Below are positions 24,242 through 31,040 of a DNA stretch of 31,040 nt, piece by piece. The notes below the pieces were generated by a model. It was not told the origin of the DNA. It searched no databases and saw only the letters and a program-made list of their open reading frames with translations. Each line of letters opens with the position of its first letter. Positions within the stretch are counted from its first letter, which is position 1. The stretch spans positions 1 through 31,040 of the forward strand of contig JAISMW010000050.1 of the NCBI GenBank assembly GCA_031276545.1, read 5' to 3'. Position numbers and translations under genes: made by a program. Source of the stretch: Tannerellaceae bacterium (lineage in GTDB: Bacteria; Bacteroidota; Bacteroidia; Bacteroidales; Tannerellaceae).

Positions 24242-25282
24242 TTATATAAGTATATCCAGGTTTGGAAAAAGCAGCGAAAGTATCAGGATAGCCATGCCGA
24301 TAGCCAGCGTCAGGACGGTCTTCCTGCCGGCGCCCTTCCATTCCTTCAGGAGGATACCCCATCCGTTGCTGAAAAGGATATTGAGCGACATCAGGATGCT
24401 CCACGAAAAGGCCAGCATCACGGGGCTGTCGGCCAGAAAGGTCTTTCCTACGCCCAGTCCGAAGAACTGGCTGTACCACAGCAGTCCCGCCAGGGCGCAA
24501 AACAGCACGTTGTTCAGCAGGATGCCGCCTCCGGCGGAAAAGTAATCGCTTCCGCTGCGATTCTTCAGGTTCAGGAACAGGCAGTAGGCGGCATTGGTGA
24601 CGAATCCTCCCGCCGTGACCGGCAGAATCACCGGGTTGAGGGCGAACAGCGCGTTCACGCCGGCGGCTTTGGCGGCTTCCGCCACGGGGGCGCCCGCTTC
24701 CAGTCCCAGATTGAAGCAGGCGCTCATCCCTCCTGCCAGCAGCGCCACCAGCAGCCCTTTGGTGAGGGCGAAATCCCGGATGGCTTTCCGTTTATCCTCT
24801 TCCGACAGACCCCTGTCGCGCAGGCTGCCGGCATATCCTATCACGGCGATGCCTGTCAGCATGATGCCCGTACAGACGGCCAGCATCCATTTCTTTTCGG
24901 CCGCACCGTCGCTGCCGTCCATCAGGGCGGGAATCATCGTTCCGAAGGCCGAGCACATCCCCAGCGCGATGCTTTGCCCCAGCGCGATGCCCAGGTAGCG
25001 CATCGAAAGGCCGAAGGTAAGTCCGCCGACGCCCCACAGCATCCCGTACACCACGGGGCCTTTCAGCGAAACGCTTGCATACAGCGACGCAAGGCTGCTT
25101 CCCGCCGGTACGGCCAGCACGGCGCCCAGCCAGGGGAACAGGAGCCATGCGAAGATTCCCTGTACCAGCCAGAAGCTTTCCCATCTCCACTTTTTGATTT
25201 TCCGTACGGGCACATACGAACTGCTCTGCCCCAGGCTTCCGGCGGCTATGATGAGCAGGCCGGTCAGGATGCTTGTCGTCAT
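24242..25282 (-). CDS. rhaT: L-rhamnose/H+ symporter
   Basis: RhaT imports L-rhamnose across the inner membrane with protons. The protein has 346 residues, close to the usual 344, and about ten hydrophobic helices. It opens TGLLIIAAGSLGQSSSYVP, followed by KIKKWRWESFWLVQGIFAW, both typical of RhaT of the DMT superfamily. GLTFGLSMRYLGIALGQSIA and FGTMIPAL are further family segments. It starts 6 bp after the rhaA stop and its stop is 1 bp from the rhaD start, so it is in one tight operon. Confidence 0.94.
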   Translation of the reverse strand: MTTSILTGLLIIAAGSLGQSSSYVPVRKIKKWRWESFWLVQGIFAWLLFPWLGAVLAVPAGSSLASLYASVSLKGPVVYGMLWGVGGLTFGLSMRYLGIALGQSIALGMCSAFGTMIPALMDGSDGAAEKKWMLAVCTGIMLTGIAVIGYAGSLRDRGLSEEDKRKAIRDFALTKGLLVALLAGGMSACFNLGLEAGAPVAEAAKAAGVNALFALNPVILPVTAGGFVTNAAYCLFLNLKNRSGSDYFSAGGGILLNNVLFCALAGLLWYSQFFGLGVGKTFLADSPVMLAFSWSILMSLNILFSNGWGILLKEWKGAGRKTVLTLAIGMAILILSLLFPNLDILI

Positions 25283-25288
25283 GGGGCT

Positions 25289-26545
25289 TCAGCGTTTGGA
25301 GGTTACATTGCGTTCGTAGGCACGGATGCCGTCTATGTAGCGCTCGCCGGTCGGCACGCCGGCGGTCAGGCAGAACATGTCCCATACGGCATTCCACGGA
25401 AGCGATTTGGCTTCTTCCTGCAGGGCCAGGCGTTCGAACAGCCTGTCTTCCTCTTCGTATTTCCGCAGCAGGGCGGAGGGTTCGAGCAGCGCCTGAAGGA
25501 AGGCTTTCTGCGTTGCCCTCACGCCGATCACGTAGGCTCCGATACGGTTGATGGTGGCGTCGAAATAGTCGAGGCCGATGTGCACCTGTTCCAGCGCGTC
25601 GCAGCGCACGATTTCGCGCGCCAGGTCGAGCAGGTCGTCGTTCAGGATCACCACATGGTCGCTGTCCCAGCGTACCGGGCGGCTTACGTGCAGCATGATT
25701 TCGGGCGTAAAGAGCAGCAGCGACGATATCTTGTCGGCCACGCTTTCGGTCAGGTGAAAGTGTCCGGTGTCCAGCGTGACGATTTTGCCCTTCTTCGCCC
25801 CGTATCCCAGGTAGAAGTCGTACGAGCCTACGGTGTAGCTCTCCAGTCCGATGCCGAAGAGTTTCGCCTCGATGCAGTCTTTCATGTTTTTGTAGTTCAC
25901 GCTGAATATTTCGTCGAGGCTTTGCTCCAGGATGCGGCGGTAGCGCATCCGGCTGGCGGGCACTTCCTTGCTGCCGTCGTGTATCCAGAGATTCATCATG
26001 CAGGGGTCGTATTGTTCGGCGCCTATTTTGTCGGCTATCCAGCGGCAGCGCTTGGTATGCTCTATCCAGAAGCTGCGGATGGCGCTGTCGGGGTTTGCCA
26101 GGGTAAGATTGCCGCTCTTGGGATGCGAGAAGGAGGTGCTGTTGAAGTCCAGCTTCATGCCTTGTTCTCCGGCCCACTGAATCCAGGAGGCGAAATGTTC
26201 GGGAGCCACCTCGTCGCGGTCGACTGCACGGTCGCCGAAGTCGCCGTAAATCTCATGCAGGCTCAGGCGATGCGAGCCGGCAATATAGCGCGTGGCTTCC
26301 ACGATGTCGGCGCGCAGCTCGTCGATGGTACGGGCTTTGCCGGGATAGTTGCCCGTCACCTGGATACCTCCGGTAAGCTCGCCGCCGCGGTGTTCAAAGC
26401 CTCCCACGTCGTCTGCCTGCCAGCAGTGCAGCGAAAGGGAAAGGCTGTTCAGTTTTTCCAGCGCCCCGTCCACGGAGACGCCCAGGTGGGCGTACCGGTC
26501 TGATGCTGCGGCAAAGGAAGATTCGATTACTTGTTCTGTTTTCAT
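25289..26545 (-). CDS. rhaA: L-rhamnose isomerase
   Basis: RhaA converts L-rhamnose to L-rhamnulose using divalent metal. With the ATG at 26545 (MKTEQVIESSFAAASDRYAH) the protein is 418 residues, matching the family. An in-frame ATG at 26587 would overlap rhaB and add 14 unneeded residues. Family features include SLSLHCWQADDVGGFE, IYGDFGDRAVDRDEV, GMKLDFNSTSFSHPKS, IDGSK-like WIHDGSKEVP and the metal-site region TLDTGHFHLTESVADKIS. It starts 10 bp after the rhaB stop and is followed 6 bp later by rhaT. Confidence 0.96.
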   Translation of the reverse strand: MKTEQVIESSFAAASDRYAHLGVSVDGALEKLNSLSLSLHCWQADDVGGFEHRGGELTGGIQVTGNYPGKARTIDELRADIVEATRYIAGSHRLSLHEIYGDFGDRAVDRDEVAPEHFASWIQWAGEQGMKLDFNSTSFSHPKSGNLTLANPDSAIRSFWIEHTKRCRWIADKIGAEQYDPCMMNLWIHDGSKEVPASRMRYRRILEQSLDEIFSVNYKNMKDCIEAKLFGIGLESYTVGSYDFYLGYGAKKGKIVTLDTGHFHLTESVADKISSLLLFTPEIMLHVSRPVRWDSDHVVILNDDLLDLAREIVRCDALEQVHIGLDYFDATINRIGAYVIGVRATQKAFLQALLEPSALLRKYEEEDRLFERLALQEEAKSLPWNAVWDMFCLTAGVPTGERYIDGIRAYERNVTSKR

Positions 26546-26555
26546 GATAATAATT

Positions 26556-27983
26556 TTATTTACAGGGATTGAATACTTCAGGTTCAAAGGAAGCGGCTAT
26601 CATTTGCCGCATTTCGTGCCGGCCGGCCACCTCTCCGGCACACCGCGCCTGCACCATCAGGTTGCCGATGGCCGTAGCTTCGGCCGGACCGGCTACTACG
26701 GGCAGCCCGGTGGCGTCGGCCGTCAAACGGTTGAGCCACGCATTGCGCGAGCCTCCGCCAATGATGTGCAGCCTGCGGATCGGGAAGGGAGCCATTTCCC
26801 GCAGCGTCGCAAGCACTTCTCCGTAGCGGCGGGACAGACTGTGGAAGATGAGGCTTGCCGTTTCGCCGTCCGTCTGCGGCAGGGGCTGCGCCGTCTGCCG
26901 GCAGTATCCGGCAATTGCTTCGCACATCGAGGAAGGCCGGGCAAACGCCGGGTCGTCCGGATTCACCGTCGAGGGGAAATCTCCCGCCGCCCGAGCCATC
27001 TCCACAAGCTGCGGATAGGTGTACGTGCGCCCTTCCTTCTCCCATTCGCGGCGACATTCTTCCAGCAGCCACATGCCCGTTACGTTTTTCAGGAACCGCA
27101 CGGTGCCGTCAATCCCCCCCTCGTTCGTGAAATTATGGCGCATGGAAGCCTCCGTAATAATCGGCTGCTCCGTTTCTATCCCCATCAGGCTCCACGTACC
27201 GCTGCTGAGGTAGGCAAAATGGGCATCCGCAGCCGGGACGGCCGCCACCGCCGAAGCCGTATCGTGACCCGCCACGGCGATAACCGGGACAGGCTCCATG
27301 CCCAGCTCTTCGGCCAGTCGGGGCGTCAGCCGTCCCGCCACCGTACCCGGCATCACCGGTTCGGCCAAAAGCGAAGCATCAATACCGAGACGTGCCGGCA
27401 GTTCCGTATGGAATCGCCGGGTATGGGGGTTCAGCATCTGCGAAGTGGAAGCAATGGTATATTCGCACACCGCGTTGCCGGTAAGCATATAAGTCAGCAA
27501 ATCGGGCATAAACAAAATCCGTTTCGCCTGAAGAAAAGGAGCAAACCCCTGCCGTCCGGCGCGGTAAAGCTGGAAAAGGCTGTTGAAATCCATAATCTGA
27601 ATACCCGTCAGCCGGTACAGTTCCTCGCGCGGAACGGTTCGGAACACCTCCTCCGGCGCCCCCTCCGTATACGGATCGCGATAAGCCCTGGGCAGGCTCA
27701 GGATCGAGCCGTCGCTGCCGATATAGCCGAAATCGACGCCCCAGGTATCCATACCGACGGAGCGCACGCGAATCCCCGCCTTTTTGCAGGCCGTCAGGCT
27801 TGCCTTCACCATTTCGTAGAGGCCGAACACATTCCAGTAGCAACGTCCGTGCACGGTGATATACTGATTGGGAAACCGGAAGACCTCCGTCAGCTCCAGC
27901 CTGCCGTGTACGATGATTCCCGCCACCGCCCGTCCGCTGGTAGCCCCTATGTCTATTGCCAAAAAACCTTGTCTTTCCATCAT
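26556..27983 (-). CDS. rhaB: L-rhamnulokinase
   Basis: RhaB phosphorylates L-rhamnulose with ATP. The 475 residues form a FGGY-family kinase: DIGATSGRAV at the N-terminus (phosphate 1 motif), GMDTWGVDFGYIG, AGHDTASAVAAVPA, SSGTWSLMG (phosphate 2) and IIGGGSRNAWLNRLTAD near the C-terminus. Length is near the usual 485-490. It is the first gene of the rhaB-rhaA-rhaT-rhaD operon and has the best promoter of the set a few bases upstream. Two Met codons open the frame; either can be the start. No AraC-type regulator (rhaR/rhaS) is in the window; it may lie elsewhere. Confidence 0.95.
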   Translation of the reverse strand: MMERQGFLAIDIGATSGRAVAGIIVHGRLELTEVFRFPNQYITVHGRCYWNVFGLYEMVKASLTACKKAGIRVRSVGMDTWGVDFGYIGSDGSILSLPRAYRDPYTEGAPEEVFRTVPREELYRLTGIQIMDFNSLFQLYRAGRQGFAPFLQAKRILFMPDLLTYMLTGNAVCEYTIASTSQMLNPHTRRFHTELPARLGIDASLLAEPVMPGTVAGRLTPRLAEELGMEPVPVIAVAGHDTASAVAAVPAADAHFAYLSSGTWSLMGIETEQPIITEASMRHNFTNEGGIDGTVRFLKNVTGMWLLEECRREWEKEGRTYTYPQLVEMARAAGDFPSTVNPDDPAFARPSSMCEAIAGYCRQTAQPLPQTDGETASLIFHSLSRRYGEVLATLREMAPFPIRRLHIIGGGSRNAWLNRLTADATGLPVVAGPAEATAIGNLMVQARCAGEVAGRHEMRQMIAASFEPEVFNPCK

Positions 27984-27999
27984 TCAATTTATTCAGACA

Positions 28000-28032
28000 C
28001 AAAACTACGATTATTTTTCACTGAGCAGCAAA
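28000..28032 (-). promoter_or_regulatory. Promoter of the rhaBATD operon
   Basis: On the minus strand, TTTG (28032-28029), 21 bp, then TAGTTTTG (28007-28000). This is a good match to TTTG...TAnnTTTG. Transcription would begin within about 10 bp of the rhaB start, giving a very short leader. Confidence 0.55.
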
Positions 28033-28138
28033 AAAAAGCTCCCCATCGGTTTTCTCTTCCTCCCCCCCGTCGCTCAGGATAGAGGGCTCCGACAGGCAGC
28101 TATCCGTGCAGAAAAATCCCTCGGAGCCATCTTGCCGG

Positions 28139-28292
28139 AAATTTATCAGCTCCGCAAAAATTTCCCTCCGCAGGCAAATAAATTTTCCAGTACTGGAAAA
28201 ATTATTTTCCAGTACTGAGAAATTTATTTTCCAGTACTGGAAAATTTTCTTCCCCGTAGAGGCAATTTTTTTTCCCTGGGACGATTATGACA
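28139..28292. repeat. 22-bp palindromic array (3 clear units, about 7 with degenerate ones)
   Basis: TTTTCCAGTACTGGAAAA, a perfect 18-bp palindrome, occurs at 28183-28200 and 28227-28244. A near copy lies exactly between them at 28205-28222, so the spacing is 22 bp. Weaker 22-bp steps flank them (28139, 28161, 28249, 28271), keeping a T-rich/CC...GG/A-rich pattern such as TTTCCCTCCGCAGG. The array sits about 110 bp upstream of the rhaB promoter, between rhaB and the Rhs cluster. It could be a multimeric operator, a hairpin-forming RNA or a degenerate repeat. There are no unique spacers and no cas genes. Confidence 0.8.
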
Positions 28293-28338
28293 AAAGGAAG
28301 GATATAAATTGTTTTTTTACCGTTTCTATCTGACAGAA

Positions 28339-28360
28339 ACTTTGTTGCAACGGTAGTCAA
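28339..28360 (+). repeat. 22-bp exact dispersed repeat, copy 2
   Basis: It is identical over 22 bp to the minus strand of 97-118. The frame reading FVATVVK continues in a short open stretch to a TAA after QPTL (about 28408), with no plausible ATG upstream. Confidence 0.6.
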
Positions 28361-28651
28361 GCCGGAATTATTCTTTACTGTCGCTGTATTAAAAAATCAA
28401 CCGACTTTGTAAGCATCGGGCATACCTGCCCCTCTAAATTTATTTTCTGTCTCTATCGCTAAGTTCCCGCCCGATTCCCATCGGTTCCCTGTTTCTACCG
28501 GAAGGCTCTTCCGGCGGCGGCACAGCGCCGTATAATCCGGTACGGCAAAACGACGATTCGTCTATTTCTATAAAAACAGTAAAAAGGATTACAATGAACT
28601 TAAATATATTGGGTTTAATAATAGTTCTTTATAATGATTGTTGGAGATAAC
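28361..28651. other. Gap upstream of the Rhs cluster
   Basis: I see no gene. A short hairpin CCGGAAG-GCT-CTTCCGG lies at 28498-28514 without a T run. An 18-codon frame (MNLNILGLIIVLYNDCWR) starts at about 28593 and has no recognisable identity. Confidence 0.45.
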
Positions 28652-28775
28652 AAATAAGACAAAAGAGGAATTTATGGAGTATTGTCCGGCTACGATGTGC
28701 CGGGACGGCGTGTTTATAAAGAAGTAGGAACATTTGTCCCCACCGCCCGCATCACGGACGGAGCAGTCAGAGCAT
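28652..28775 (+). pseudogene. Degenerate Rhs core fragment upstream of module 1
   Basis: One frame reads RGIYGVLSGYDVPGRR, then VYKEVGTFVPTARIT, and stops at TAA 28778-28780. The continuation SIITDYPGTPAQM lies in a different frame from 28771 and joins the module 1 open frame. GTFVPxAxIT followed by TxYLGTP is the normal order in the second module and in Rhs cores, so a frameshift near 28765 has broken a longer Rhs protein. No full-length rhs gene is upstream. Confidence 0.6.
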
Positions 28776-28806
28776 TATAACAGATTATCCCGGTACACCC
28801 GCACAG

Positions 28807-29430
28807 ATGGAAAGGGGACAGGCAGTTTGGGAAGCCCGTTTGGACATTTACGGAAAAGTCCGTACTTTTGCCGGACGTTCTTTGAGCGATTGCCCGTTCA
28901 GGTATCAGGGGCAGTATGAGGATTCCGAAACGGGATTGTACTATAATCGGTTTAGATATTATTCTCCGGAAGAGGGGATGTATTTAAGTCAGGACCCGAT
29001 TGGGCTGTGGGGTGGCTATGGATTTTACAATTATGTTGTAAATCCAAATACATGGGTTGACCATTTAGGCTTGAGTCCATTTGATACTGTTCTATATGGA
29101 TCTAAAACTTCCCCAAATGAAAATCATCATGGTGTGCTTGATATATGGGCCTCTCACAATGTCGAGGGTTATAAAAGTAGAGCAAGTCATAATCCGACAG
29201 TAGAACTAACACCTCAGCAACATGCGAAAACAAAAAAAGTTTATAGGGAATGGCTTAAAAATAAAACAGAAAAGCCTGTAGGAGGCAAAGTTGATTGGAC
29301 TAAAGTTTCACATAGAGAAGCGTTCCAACTTTCGGAAAAAATGTTTGATGCTGCAGGAGTTCCTCAAGATGCAAGAAATAAATATTACGAAGAATTTAAC
29401 AGATACATTTATAGTGGATGTGGAACATAG
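28807..29430 (+). CDS. Orphan Rhs module 1: core fragment plus C-terminal toxin domain
   Basis: The 207-residue protein is a truncated Rhs tip. Residues 1 to about 85 are the conserved Rhs-associated core: LDIYGKVRTFAGRS, YQGQYEDSETGLYYNRFRYY, SPEEGMYLSQDPIGL, then the cleavage-type NTWVDHLGL. After about residue 88 the sequence changes to an AT-rich variable domain with NENHHGVLDIWASHNVEGYK, ASHNPTVELTPQQHAKTKKV and a basic C-terminus. Clustered His/Asn suggest a metal-dependent nuclease of the HNH/His-Me-finger type, but I cannot place it in a named family. In-frame coding extends upstream to 28771 without an ATG. It lacks the N-terminal delivery region, so it is an orphan module rather than a working effector by itself. 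An immunity gene follows after 9 bp. Confidence 0.75.
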   Translation: MERGQAVWEARLDIYGKVRTFAGRSLSDCPFRYQGQYEDSETGLYYNRFRYYSPEEGMYLSQDPIGLWGGYGFYNYVVNPNTWVDHLGLSPFDTVLYGSKTSPNENHHGVLDIWASHNVEGYKSRASHNPTVELTPQQHAKTKKVYREWLKNKTEKPVGGKVDWTKVSHREAFQLSEKMFDAAGVPQDARNKYYEEFNRYIYSGCGT

Positions 29431-29439
29431 CGACAGTTT

Positions 29440-29922
29440 ATGGATATAAAAGAACTAATAGAAAAGATTAATAATACATTTGATTGTATTGTTACTAAAA
29501 ACTCAAATAGAGTTGAGATTTATTTGGACTATACTTTACCAGATGATTTATCTTATTATTTGCAAAATTATTCCGAAATTATTTTATTTTCTAACAATGA
29601 GTATCCTATTCGAATCGTTGGCTTTATTGATTTTAACAAAGCAAATCCTATTATTATTGGGGAAGATGTAGAAGACGATATTACTAATAATTGGTTTATA
29701 ATTGCTATTGGTAATAATTCGCAATATATAACTATTGATTTATCAAAAGAAAGATTAGGGCGGTGTTATGATAGTTTTTGGGACAGGCACGGAGTAGCAG
29801 GAGAAAATCCAATTATAGCATTTTCTTTTTCAGAATTACTATTCCAATTGTTAGAAAATAGAGGTGAATATTATTATTGGCTAAAAGATGATTTTAAATA
29901 TTTGGGAGATGCCTATGACTGA
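29440..29922 (+). CDS. Probable SUKH (SMI1/KNR4)-type immunity protein
   Basis: The 160-residue acidic cytoplasmic protein starts 9 bp after the Rhs toxin tip. It has the general layout of the SMI1/KNR4 (SUKH) superfamily: an LPDDLSYYLQNYSEIILFSN segment, then GFIDF, a central acidic stretch (IIIGEDVEDDITNNWFIIAI), and C-terminal SFSELLFQLLENRGEYYYWL. SUKH proteins are frequent immunity partners of polymorphic toxins. Its position directly behind a variable toxin domain supports an antidote role. It is strongly AT-rich compared with the metabolic genes. The superfamily assignment is by overall pattern, not a signature residue. Confidence 0.7.
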   Translation: MDIKELIEKINNTFDCIVTKNSNRVEIYLDYTLPDDLSYYLQNYSEIILFSNNEYPIRIVGFIDFNKANPIIIGEDVEDDITNNWFIIAIGNNSQYITIDLSKERLGRCYDSFWDRHGVAGENPIIAFSFSELLFQLLENRGEYYYWLKDDFKYLGDAYD

Positions 29923-30721
29923 TAATACACTCGTTCGTGCTCTGTCCGCGTCGGGGTTAAAAGCAAGCATCCACGCTTGTAACAAAGAAATAAGTCCTTT
30001 GGTATTCGACATTCTGCTCATCACTTGGGTGTTTGAGGAAGGCACATTTGTACCGGCAGCGAAAATCACCGAAAAGGAACAGTTGTCGATAGTAACAAAC
30101 TACCTTGGAACGCCCGAAGCGATGTATCGAGAGGACGGCGAAACAGTCTGGACGTGCGAGTTGAACAGCTACGGGAAAGTCAGGGACTTTAAGGGTTTGA
30201 GCAAAACGGAATGTCCGTTCGGGTATCAGGGTCAGTACCAAGATGAAGAAACGGGGCTTTATTATAACCGGTTTCGGTATTACTCGCCGGAGGAAGGGAT
30301 GTATTTGAGCAAAGACCCGATTGGGCTGGCGGGGAATAATCCGACTCTATACGGGTATGTCAAGGATGTAAATTCTTGGGTGGATGTATTCGGGTTAGAT
30401 TGTAAAATCATTAAGGCTAAGAGTAGAAAAGATGCCATCAAGGAAAGCTCAAGAGCATGCTCAAGTTCCTATAGTTTCCAAAGGCGGTCAAAATATAGGT
30501 ATGAATGATTTAAACCCTACGAGTAGAGGAAATAACTGGAGGAAAATGAAAGTAGACGGAGTTCAAAATTTGGAACAAAAAAATCCCAATGGAAAAATTA
30601 CTGGTTTGAACATCCTGATGGACATCCTGACACAGGAAAATCAGGTATTCCGGAACATCATGCCGGAGGCCATGTTCATTCTGTCAATTCTAAAGGAGAA
30701 GAGGTCGTTTTCACATATTAG
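29915..30721 (+). pseudogene. Orphan Rhs module 2: core plus frameshifted toxin domain
   Basis: The start overlaps the module 1 immunity stop. The Rhs core is intact: VFEEGTFVPAAKITEKEQLS, TNYLGTPEAMY, YGKVRDFKG, YQGQYQDEETGLYYNRFRYY, SKDPIGLAGNNPTLYGYV, VDVFGL. After about 30420 the variable tip is split over three frames. RKDAIK continues, after an extra G near 30441, as KAQEHAQVPIVSKGGQN and GMNDLNPTSRGNNW. After loss of one A in the run near 30598 it continues as NYWFEHPDGHPDTG, IPEHHAGGHVHS and ends VVFTY at TAG 30719-30721. The rebuilt domain resembles polymorphic-toxin tips with His clusters (HPDGHP, HHxGGHxH), probably a nuclease. Two homopolymer-type indels could also be sequencing error. 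Confidence 0.75.
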
Positions 30722-30733
30722 AATCAAATAATT

Positions 30734-30895
30734 ATGGAGAAGATTATCAAATTTCCCCTACCTGAATATAAAGAGTGTTTTGATAATTACTCTTTTCTAC
30801 AAAGAGAGCCATGTTATTTATGTTTTCAGTTTAATATAGATTCAAATGGCTATGGCCCATATGGTTTTAATACATTAAAATCCAATGTCGTTTAG
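30734..30895 (+). pseudogene. Truncated immunity-gene remnant of Rhs module 2
   Basis: A 53-codon frame starts 12 bp after the module 2 toxin end: MEKIIKFPLPEYKECFDNYS, then YLCFQFNIDSNGYGPYGFN, stop at 30893-30895. Its position and low GC match an immunity gene. It stops abruptly 5 bp from the end of the convergent transposase-like gene, so it is probably the 5' part of a longer gene cut by an insertion. Family unknown. Confidence 0.5.
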
Positions 30896-30900
30896 TTAAG

Positions 30901-31040
30901 CTATAACTTCTTCTTATTCACATGATAAACTTTCTTTGTTTTATGATTTCTGGGATTAGCTCTTCCGGGTCTTATGATTTCACAGGTTTTCATCATAAGT
31001 TCATCAAAGGCCATTAAAGCATTTTTAAAGTCTTTTCTGA
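30901..31040 (-). CDS. Probable transposase C-terminus (partial)
   Basis: The gene runs off the right edge of the window. Its last 45 codons read RKDFKNALMAFDELMMKT, CEIIRPGRANPRNHKTKK, VYHVNKKKL and stop at 30903-30901. The basic tail with the RPGRxNPR motif is like the C-termini of Bacteroidales DDE transposases (IS4-type). This is pattern recognition only. Its placement right after a truncated immunity gene fits insertion of a mobile element. Confidence 0.42.
   Translation of the reverse strand, partial: RKDFKNALMAFDELMMKTCEIIRPGRANPRNHKTKKVYHVNKKKL

Noticed and set aside
24071..26503. Very long plus-strand open frame antisense to rhaD-rhaT-rhaA
   Set aside because: It crosses three clearly identified minus-strand genes and its translation is low-complexity and unlike any family.
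26546..26587. 14-residue N-terminal extension of rhaA
   Set aside because: It would overlap rhaB, while the internal Met gives the normal family length and a normal 10-bp spacing.
26349..28082. 577-codon plus-strand frame over rhaB
   Set aside because: It is antisense to a complete FGGY kinase and is not a gene.

Overview
The window looks like chromosomal DNA of a member of the Bacteroidales (Bacteroidota). Evidence: Bacteroidota-type promoter boxes (TAnnTTTG, sometimes with an upstream TTTG) lie before many genes. The gene families also fit: DUF2807 lipoprotein, folP-cdaA pair, GH78 rhamnosidase, Gfo/Idh plus DUF6807 pair, IgGFc-binding-like surface protein and Rhs orphan modules. The fairly high GC of the core genes does not settle the genus, and I do not name a species.

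Layout. 1-436 holds no convincing gene, apart from a possible degenerate remnant and a terminator hairpin. 437-5332 is all minus strand: a DUF2807 lipoprotein, acetate kinase and phosphotransacetylase (acetate/ATP formation), then diadenylate cyclase CdaA overlapped by folP. 5460-5804 is a 42-bp tandem array. 5838-7205 is a decayed IgGFc-binding-type surface protein. 7341-9023 is an unusual GNAT-glycosyltransferase fusion, tail to tail with a CorC/HlyC membrane protein. 10372-12792 is a secreted GH78 alpha-L-rhamnosidase. 12793-13723 carries a second 42-bp array and the promoter of a CoA-transferase (acetate/succinate metabolism). 15299-16582 has two lipoproteins. 16730-19165 is a secreted Gfo/Idh oxidoreductase with a DUF6807 protein. 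19999-21030 is MenA (menaquinone). 21190-23444 is a paralogous pair of secreted proteins. 23446-27983 is an L-rhamnose operon (rhaB-rhaA-rhaT-rhaD, minus strand) that would use the sugar released by the rhamnosidase. 28139-28292 is a 22-bp palindromic array.

The last 2.4 kb (28650-31040) is accessory DNA. It holds two tandem orphan Rhs core/toxin/immunity modules, the first apparently intact at its toxin and immunity ends and the second frameshifted, followed by a probable transposase tail. The most interesting signals are these Rhs modules, the three short-period intergenic arrays (all between divergently oriented genes) and the GNAT-GT4 fusion.
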